Assembly (NCBI GenBank): GCA_900555465.1
Contig: USLE01000021.1
Coordinates: forward strand, 1-10,117
Source of the DNA: an uncultured Butyricicoccus sp.
Lineage (GTDB): Bacteria; Bacillota; Clostridia; Oscillospirales; Butyricicoccaceae
Length of the DNA stretch: 10,117 bases
Direction of reading: 5' to 3'
The translations under genes were made by a program, and so were the position numbers. This document shows, piece after piece, positions 5,866 to 10,117 of this stretch; within the stretch, counting starts at the first letter, position 1; every line of letters begins with the position of its first letter. The notes below the pieces were generated by a model. It saw nothing but the letters and a program-made list of their open reading frames with translations, had not been told where the DNA came from and did not search any database.

Positions 5866-6885
5866 GTGATCGTTGTACTCAAACAGAACAGCGACAAGGA
5901 ACGTGTCGACCGGTTGATGCAGCACTTTATGGATATGGGGCTGAAGATCAACTATTCCGAGGGCGCAAACACCACCATCCTCGGCCTGATGGGCGACACC
6001 ACCAAGCTCGATGAAGGGGACATCATGGCCTATGACGTGGTCGAGCGCGTGCAGCGCGTGACCGAGCCGTTCAAGGCCGTCAACCGCAAATTCCATCCTG
6101 AGGACACGGTCATCGAGGTGGCGGGGCGCAGGATCGGCGCGGGCTATTTCAACGTCATGGCCGGCCCGTGCTCGGTCGAGAGCGAGGCGCAGATCGTCGA
6201 GGTCGCGGAAGCGGTCAAAAAGGCGGGCGCGTCTTTCCTGCGCGGCGGCGCGTTCAAGCCGCGTACCTCGCCCTACTCCTTCCAGGGGCTGGAAGCCGAG
6301 GGGCTGAAGCTGCTGCTCGAGGCCAAGCGCCAGACCGGCCTGCCGATCGTGACCGAGATCATGAGCGAGAAGCATCTCGATCTGTTCGCGGATGTGGACA
6401 TCATCCAGCTCGGCGCGCGCAACATGCAGAACTTCATGCTGCTCAAGGAGCTGGGCCGCTCGAACAAGCCCATCCTCTTAAAGCGCGGCCTGTCCGCCAC
6501 GATGGAGGAGTTCCTGATGGCGGCGGAGTACATCTTCGCGGGCGGCAACACCAACGTCATCCTGTGCGAGCGCGGCATCCGCACGTTTGAAAACCTGATC
6601 CGCAACAATCTGGACATTTCCGCGGTGCCGCTGGTCAAGATGTTCAGCCACCTGCCCATCATCATCGATCCGTCGCACGCCGCAGGACGGCGCGACATGG
6701 TGCAGCCGCTCTCCCGCGCGGCGATCGCCGCGGGCGCGGACGGCCTGATCATCGAGGTGCACAACGATCCCAGAAACGCGCTGTGCGACGGCGCGCAGTC
6801 GCTCGATATCCCGCAGTTCGACGCCGTGATGGCGGATATCAAGCGCCGCGCGGCCTTTGAGGAGCGCGAGATGATGCCGCTGTGA
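5866..6885 (+). CDS. aroF: 3-deoxy-7-phosphoheptulonate (DAHP) synthase, type I-beta with N-terminal regulatory domain
   Basis: First step of the shikimate pathway: phosphoenolpyruvate plus erythrose 4-phosphate give DAHP. The 339-residue length fits the Thermotoga-like form, with a ferredoxin-like/ACT-like N-terminal domain (about 1-70) before the TIM barrel. Active-site motifs are GPCSVES (100-106), FKPRTSPYSFQG (130-141), KRG (206-208) and ERG (235-237). Metal-ligand positions C102, H271, E297 and D308 are all present. In relatives the N-terminal domain binds an aromatic amino acid for feedback inhibition; that role here is inferred. The start is GTG 5866 with AAGGAG at 5851-5856. The next gene begins inside its stop codon. 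No other shikimate gene is adjacent in the window. Confidence 0.95.
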   Translation: MIVVLKQNSDKERVDRLMQHFMDMGLKINYSEGANTTILGLMGDTTKLDEGDIMAYDVVERVQRVTEPFKAVNRKFHPEDTVIEVAGRRIGAGYFNVMAGPCSVESEAQIVEVAEAVKKAGASFLRGGAFKPRTSPYSFQGLEAEGLKLLLEAKRQTGLPIVTEIMSEKHLDLFADVDIIQLGARNMQNFMLLKELGRSNKPILLKRGLSATMEEFLMAAEYIFAGGNTNVILCERGIRTFENLIRNNLDISAVPLVKMFSHLPIIIDPSHAAGRRDMVQPLSRAAIAAGADGLIIEVHNDPRNALCDGAQSLDIPQFDAVMADIKRRAAFEEREMMPL

Positions 6886-7220
6886 AGGATTTTGTCCGCT
6901 TCGGTGTGATTTTGCACCATATCGCGACGGTCGCGGGCTGGGTATTCTGCCTTGTGCTGTTCGCCTATCCGCAGGAGCGGTCGCTTGTCGGGACCGCGCT
7001 GCTGGTCGCGTGGGCGTTTTTGCAGACCATCAGTTCACTCGAGCTGATCGGGCGCTGGCTGCTTGGCCACCTGGATGAAAAGGAGGAGCGGATGCAGCGC
7101 TCTTTTGCGCGCCTCGGCGAACATTTGGGCGAAAGCAAGGCAAAGGGCATTTTCGCCGCCGAGCTGGTCGCGATGGTCGCGCTCAAGCTGGCGCTGCCCG
7201 TCGGGCTCAATCAGATATAA
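6882..7220 (+). CDS. Small membrane protein of unknown function, coupled to aroF
   Basis: I do not recognise this 112-residue protein. It has two hydrophobic segments at about 8-28 and 34-58. A strongly charged, probably cytoplasmic stretch (HLDEKEERMQRSFARLGEHLGESKAK, about 63-88) follows, then a third hydrophobic segment at 89-108. The GTG start overlaps the aroF stop by 4 nt (GTGA), the usual sign of translational coupling, and there is no strong ribosome site of its own. Base and codon use look like those of its neighbours. The gene ends 1 nt before the stem-loop region that terminates both converging units. Coupling to aroF is seen; any functional link to aromatic amino acid synthesis is only inference. 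A later in-frame start is possible, since GTG is unsupported by a good Shine-Dalgarno sequence. Confidence 0.65.
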   Translation: MKDFVRFGVILHHIATVAGWVFCLVLFAYPQERSLVGTALLVAWAFLQTISSLELIGRWLLGHLDEKEERMQRSFARLGEHLGESKAKGIFAAELVAMVALKLALPVGLNQI

Positions 7221-7221
7221 G

Positions 7222-7251
7222 AAAAAGCGAGGCATTTGCCTCGCTTTTTTT
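7222..7251. terminator. Bidirectional intrinsic terminator between converging genes
   Basis: GCGAGGC (7227-7233), loop ATTT and GCCTCGC (7238-7244) are flanked by five A on the left and seven T on the right. It can stop both the aroF unit (+) and the iron-sulfur protein gene (-), which ends at 7263. Confidence 0.9.
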
Positions 7252-7262
7252 GCGTTTGCGGG

Positions 7263-8384
7263 TCAGATTTTGATGAGTTCGTACTGGCGCGTGCCGATGC
7301 CGATCTTCTCGCCGTGTTCGAGCGCGGACTGCCAGTTCGTGTCCGGGTGCACGGCATGGAAGTGGTCGTTTTCGTCGTGGATGTGGTGCCGCTCGTGCTC
7401 GTCGCACAGCAGGCTCGCAGGATTGACCGGCGCGGCGTTGACCGCATCCGCGCACGCCTGATCGAGCGCAACCGGGTCGAAGGACGCGAACATGCCGATA
7501 TTCGGCACGATCGCGACGTCGTTTTCCGCGTGGCAGTCGCAGTTGGGCGACACGTCGATGACGAGCGAGATGTGGAAGCACGGACGGCCATCCACGACCG
7601 CCTTGGTGTACTCCGCGATCTTGCGGTTGAGCACGATGTTGGACTCGTCGTAGCCGCAGCCGATCGCGTCGGTCGGGCACACGCCGATGCAGCGGCCGCA
7701 GCCGACGCACTTGTCATGGTCGATGTGCGCCTTTTTGTCCGTGATGGTGATGGCGTCGTGCGCGCAGATGCGGGTGCACATGCCGCAGCCCACGCAGGGG
7801 TTCTGGTCAACCTGCGGCTTGCCCGCGTTGTGCTGCTCCATCTTGCCCGCGCGCGAGCCGCAACCCATGCCGATGTTCTTGAGCGCGCCGCCGAAGCCCG
7901 AAGCCTCGTGGCCCTTGAAGTGGGTCAGCGAGATGAACACGTCCGCGTCCATGATCGCCTGTCCGATCTTGGCTTCCTTGACGTATTCGCCGCCTTCGAC
8001 CGGCACATACGCTTCGTCCGTACCCTTGAGCCAATCCGCGATGATGACGTGGCAGCCGGTGGAGAAGGGCGAGAAGCCGTTGAGGTAGGCGGAGTCCAGA
8101 TGGTCGAGCGCGTTTTTGCGCCCGCCGACATAGAGCGTGTTGCAGTCGGTCAAAAAGGGCTTGCCGCCGCGCTCCTTGACGAAGTCCGCGACCGTTTTCG
8201 CCCAGTTCGGGCGCAGGAACGCGAGGTTGCCCGGCTCGCCGAAGTGCAGCTTGATCGCGGTGAACTTTTTATCGAAGTCGATCTGGTCCGCGCCCGCCGC
8301 CTTCATCAGGCGGGTGAGCTTCTGCTGGAGGTTTTCGGTCAATGTTGTGCGGAAATCCGCAAAATAAACCTTGGCTTTTTCCAT
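7263..8384 (-). CDS. DUF362 family protein with two [4Fe-4S] ferredoxin-type motifs
   Basis: A 373-residue cytoplasmic iron-sulfur protein. The N-terminal about 180 residues are DUF362-like, including HFKGHEASGFGGALKNIGMGCGS (155-177). Two classic cluster motifs follow: CVGCGMCTRIC (C197, C200, C203, C207) and CVGCGRCIGVC (C226, C229, C232, C236). An unusual NCDCH sits at 281-285 and a histidine-rich stretch at about 330-346 (HERHHIHDENDHFHAVH). Such proteins are often annotated only as 'Fe-S center protein' and their reaction is not established. Electron transfer is the safest inference, and the His/Cys-rich tail could bind another metal. ATG 8384 is chosen because AAAGGA lies about 8 nt upstream and the promoter starts transcription near 8415, excluding the open frame back to 8477. 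It is a single-gene unit. Confidence 0.88.
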   Translation of the reverse strand: MEKAKVYFADFRTTLTENLQQKLTRLMKAAGADQIDFDKKFTAIKLHFGEPGNLAFLRPNWAKTVADFVKERGGKPFLTDCNTLYVGGRKNALDHLDSAYLNGFSPFSTGCHVIIADWLKGTDEAYVPVEGGEYVKEAKIGQAIMDADVFISLTHFKGHEASGFGGALKNIGMGCGSRAGKMEQHNAGKPQVDQNPCVGCGMCTRICAHDAITITDKKAHIDHDKCVGCGRCIGVCPTDAIGCGYDESNIVLNRKIAEYTKAVVDGRPCFHISLVIDVSPNCDCHAENDVAIVPNIGMFASFDPVALDQACADAVNAAPVNPASLLCDEHERHHIHDENDHFHAVHPDTNWQSALEHGEKIGIGTRQYELIKI

Positions 8385-8421
8385 ATGGTTCATCCTTTCC
8401 TGTCTTACTTGTCCTGAATTT

Positions 8422-8451
8422 AGTATAACATGGAAAGGGCGGGAAAAACAA
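8422..8451 (-). promoter_or_regulatory. Promoter of the DUF362 gene
   Basis: On the minus strand TTGTTT (8446-8451), an 18 nt spacer and TATACT (8422-8427), with a TG one base upstream of the -10 (extended -10). The start near 8415 leaves a leader of about 30 nt. Confidence 0.65.
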
Positions 8452-8473
8452 GCGGATGGGGCTGTGGCGGGAC

Positions 8474-8506
8474 GCAAAAAAGGCGCATTGTATGCGCCTT
8501 TTTTGC
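8474..8506 (-). terminator. Intrinsic terminator of the RHH gene
   Basis: The stem GGCGCAT (8482-8488) with ATGCGCC (8492-8498), loop of 3 nt, is extended by A6/T6 arms and outer GC pairs. It touches the stop codon of the small gene to its right and is T-rich in both directions, so it also insulates the DUF362 promoter from upstream transcription. Confidence 0.88.
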
Positions 8507-8682
8507 TACGGCTTATCCAGACAGTGCAAACCGCTCTGCATCAGAAAAATAGCAACATGATTCCAGCTCGTGTTGTTCTGAATGGCGATTTGTCCAATCT
8601 GCTGCGCAAGGGATTTCTCAATATAAAGGGTTTTGTAAATCGCTTCCGAGCGCGGCCGCGGGGGAAGAATGATGGACTGCAA
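8506..8682 (-). CDS. Short ribbon-helix-helix-like protein (58 residues)
   Basis: The core IYKTLYIEKSLAQQIGQIAIQNNTSWNHVAIFLMQSGL has the ribbon-helix-helix pattern: a short beta strand (KTLYIEK), helix A (SLAQQIGQIAIQ), a turn NNTS, and helix B (WNHVAIFLMQSGL). Such proteins dimerise and often bind DNA; I infer a regulator but no target is visible. The frame stays open back to a TTG at 8751. I prefer TTG 8682 because GGTGATC, complementary to the 16S rRNA tail, lies at the right distance. GTG 8691 is an alternative that would sit inside that site. An extended -10 element is at 8701-8709. The gene ends on a strong terminator, which supports it being real. There is no partner toxin gene beside it. 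Confidence 0.6.
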   Translation of the reverse strand: MQSIILPPRPRSEAIYKTLYIEKSLAQQIGQIAIQNNTSWNHVAIFLMQSGLHCLDKP

Positions 8683-8700
8683 AATGATCACCCGAGAGCC

Positions 8701-8709
8701 AGTATAGCA
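8701..8709 (-). promoter_or_regulatory. Possible extended -10 promoter of the RHH gene
   Basis: TGCTATACT on the minus strand. The -35 position (around 8724-8729) reads CCCCCT, so only the -10 supports it. Read-through from the deacetylase gene, which ends at 8754 with only a weak stem (GGCAA/TTGCC) after it, is the alternative. Confidence 0.4.
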
Positions 8710-8753
8710 CCAGATTAAAGGCAAGGGGGTTTTTTTGCCGAAATGACACAAAG

Positions 8754-9584
8754 CTATGCCAGCTCAGCCAGACTGCCGAAGGTATACCCCTCCTGCTCCC
8801 AGCGGGTGAGCAGCTCGTCGAGGATGCGGGCGTTGGTCTCGCTGGTCGAGTGCAGCAGCACGATCGCGCCGTTGTGGATGCGCGGCAGCAGCTTGGAGAA
8901 GGCGTGCTCCTCGGTCGGCTGGTTGTCGGTGTACCAGTCTACATAGGCGAGCGACCAGAAAACCGTGGTATACCCCAGCTCCTGCGCCTGCTTTAGATTC
9001 TCCTCGCTGAATTTGCCCTGCGGCGGGCGGTAGAACTTCTGCATGGGCTGGCCGGTCAGGGCGGTGAATTTCTCCTCCAGTCCGGTCAGCTCGGCGGAAA
9101 AGGATTCCTTGTCCGCGATGGCGGACATATCCGGGTGGTGCAGCGTGTGGTTGCCCACGATATGCCCCTCGGCCACCATGCGCTGCACCAGCTCGGGCGC
9201 GGAGTCGATGTAATTGCCCACGACAAAAAAGCAGGCGGGCGTATTGTGCTTTTTGAGCGTATCCAGAATCGCCGCGGTGTATCCGTTCTCGTAACCCGCG
9301 TCAAAGGTCAGGTAGATGGTCTTTTTGTCCGTGTCGCCCAGATAATACGCGCCGTACTGCGCGAGTTCTTCGGAAGAAGCGTTGCCGACAGGCGGCTGGC
9401 CGTTCGTCTGGAAGGACAGGCCCCAGTCGGTGACGGATGCGGATGCGGTCTCCGCCTCTGCGCCGGTCTGCGCGGCGGACGGCTCGCTCTGCGGCAGCAG
9501 GATGAACAGCGCGGCAAACAGCGCGCACACGCCGGCGGCCGCGCCGATGCGGTATAAGGTGTCGCGGGTGATGGTGATGAACAT
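8754..9584 (-). CDS. pdaA: PdaA-like polysaccharide deacetylase (NodB domain), membrane-anchored
   Basis: Relatives remove the N-acetyl group from muramic acid in peptidoglycan, a step toward the muramic delta-lactam of spore cortex. The 276-residue product has an N-terminal hydrophobic segment (about 12-31), a low-complexity Ala/Ser/Glu linker (35-52) and a NodB domain from about 88. Motifs are TFDAGYENGYT (93-103), NHTLHHPD (145-152, H146 and H150 as metal ligands), RPPQGKFSEE (186-195), VFWSLAYVDW (208-217) and LLHSTS (243-248). FWSLAYVDW and YENGYT are characteristic of PdaA rather than chitin-type deacetylases. The second position of the usual TFDD is Ala (A96). The ATG at 9584 follows AGGGGGCG. 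It is transcribed away from the partial gene to its right from closely set divergent promoters. The symbol is by family; other cell-wall deacetylases are possible. Confidence 0.85.
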   Translation of the reverse strand: MFITITRDTLYRIGAAAGVCALFAALFILLPQSEPSAAQTGAEAETASASVTDWGLSFQTNGQPPVGNASSEELAQYGAYYLGDTDKKTIYLTFDAGYENGYTAAILDTLKKHNTPACFFVVGNYIDSAPELVQRMVAEGHIVGNHTLHHPDMSAIADKESFSAELTGLEEKFTALTGQPMQKFYRPPQGKFSEENLKQAQELGYTTVFWSLAYVDWYTDNQPTEEHAFSKLLPRIHNGAIVLLHSTSETNARILDELLTRWEQEGYTFGSLAELA

Positions 9585-9689
9585 ACATAACGCCCCCTCG
9601 GTAATACGCTATGCGGCGGCGCGGCGAGATATGCTGCGCATATGGATATTGTGTCCACTTTTTTCATACAAAAATGGGGAAAAAGCAAA

Positions 9690-9718
9690 TGGACGGCGCA
9701 GTATAGCGGGCTTACAAT
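9690..9718 (+). promoter_or_regulatory. Weak candidate promoter of the right-edge secreted protein gene
   Basis: TGGACG (9690-9695), 17 nt spacer, TACAAT (9713-9718). The -35 matches consensus at four of six positions. It overlaps the pdaA promoter on the other strand, so the two polymerases could interfere with each other. Confidence 0.4.
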
Positions 9719-9729
9719 AAAGGTATCAA
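9700..9729 (-). promoter_or_regulatory. Promoter of the pdaA-like gene
   Basis: On the minus strand TTGATA (9724-9729), 18 nt spacer, TATACT (9700-9705). The start near 9693 gives a leader of about 109 nt, which contains a perfect 6 bp inverted repeat ATATGC-TGC-GCATAT (9629-9643) that could be an operator or small hairpin. Confidence 0.55.
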
Positions 9730-9749
9730 AACAGTGAGGGGGTCTTATT

Positions 9750-10117
9750 ATGAAACGCTTCGGGAAAAAGCTGCTTTCGCTGGTTTTGTCGGCGGTGCTG
9801 CTGTGCGGCGCGCTTCCTGCGGCGTTCGCAGTGGATGTCGACCCGCCGCTGTATGAGCAGTTCGGATATGACTCGCCGGAGGCGTTCTTACTGGATTACG
9901 GCGCGGGGCGCTGGGATTACGATACCTTTGCCGACTGCTACCGGCAGCGTTACGAGGCGATTCTGGCCGATCCGCAGATCGCGCTCGACTATTATGGCTA
10001 TGCCAGTCTGGAAGAACTGGATCAGGACATCGAAGAATGGCAGACCTGGGAAAGCCGCGAGGCGTTCTATCGGGATGTGGCGGTCAACCTGACCTGGAAC
10101 GACGAATGGGAGTATGT
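9750..10117 (+). CDS. Secreted protein of unknown function with an internal repeat, 3' part missing
   Basis: The ATG at 9750 follows GAGGGGG at good spacing, and 122 residues are readable before the right edge with no stop. The first 27 residues are a textbook Sec signal peptide: MKRFGKK, a hydrophobic core LLSLVLSAVLLCG, and cleavage after AFA. VLLC does not fit a lipobox, so a lipoprotein is unlikely. The mature part is acidic and rich in Tyr, Trp and Asp. It contains two similar units, FGYDSPEAFLLDY (38-50) and YGYASLEELDQDI (82-94), each followed by a Trp-containing stretch. I do not recognise the family. Proteins with such N-terminal regions may carry C-terminal domains that are outside this window, so no function is assigned. 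Confidence 0.75.
   Translation, partial: MKRFGKKLLSLVLSAVLLCGALPAAFAVDVDPPLYEQFGYDSPEAFLLDYGAGRWDYDTFADCYRQRYEAILADPQIALDYYGYASLEELDQDIEEWQTWESREAFYRDVAVNLTWNDEWEY

Noticed and set aside
8385..8477. N-terminal extension of the DUF362 protein
   Set aside because: It would run through the promoter and has no ribosome site; ATG 8384 has one at good spacing.
9629..9643. Short perfect inverted repeat in the pdaA leader as a named operator
   Set aside because: Six base pairs with a 3 nt loop is too little to assign a regulator; recorded only in the promoter entry.

Overview
The window looks like a chromosomal segment of a GC-rich Clostridia member, probably a gut Oscillospirales-type anaerobe. 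The reasons are strong AGGAGG-type ribosome sites, sigma-A-like promoters with extended -10 (TGnTATACT), a PdaA-type spore-cortex deacetylase, and a polyamine gene order common in gut Clostridia. The genus is an inference of low certainty.

Left half (1-4900, all on the minus strand, read right to left): a polyamine operon. A good promoter (4872-4900) starts a long leader of about 355 nt. The leader folds into a compact multibranched RNA (4654-4840) and then an intrinsic terminator (4530-4580) lying only 19 nt before the speD start codon. After speD (S-adenosylmethionine decarboxylase) come an Orn/Lys/Arg decarboxylase (SpeA-like), speE (spermidine synthase) and a carboxy(nor)spermidine dehydrogenase that runs off the left edge. 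Decarboxylated SAM from SpeD and a diamine chain from the decarboxylase would feed SpeE. The dehydrogenase opens a second, aspartate-semialdehyde-based aminopropyl route.

The speD/speA and speE/dehydrogenase gaps each hold about 190-210 bp of end-to-end hairpins. Each hairpin has its own arm sequence, yet the two arrays share a framework (GCGCAT, then a GAAA..TTTC stem, then an ATCAAAA..TTTTGAT stem). Together with the speD leader, these are the most unusual things in the window.

Right half (4900-10117): separate short units. These are a membrane-anchored N-acetylmuramoyl-L-alanine amidase (+); aroF (DAHP synthase) translationally coupled to a small membrane protein (+); a DUF362/ferredoxin-type iron-sulfur protein (-); a 58-residue ribbon-helix-helix-like protein (-); a PdaA-like polysaccharide deacetylase (-); and the start of a secreted protein with an internal repeat (+, cut by the right edge). 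Terminators or promoters fill almost every gap in this half. No transposon, CRISPR array, tRNA or rRNA gene was seen.
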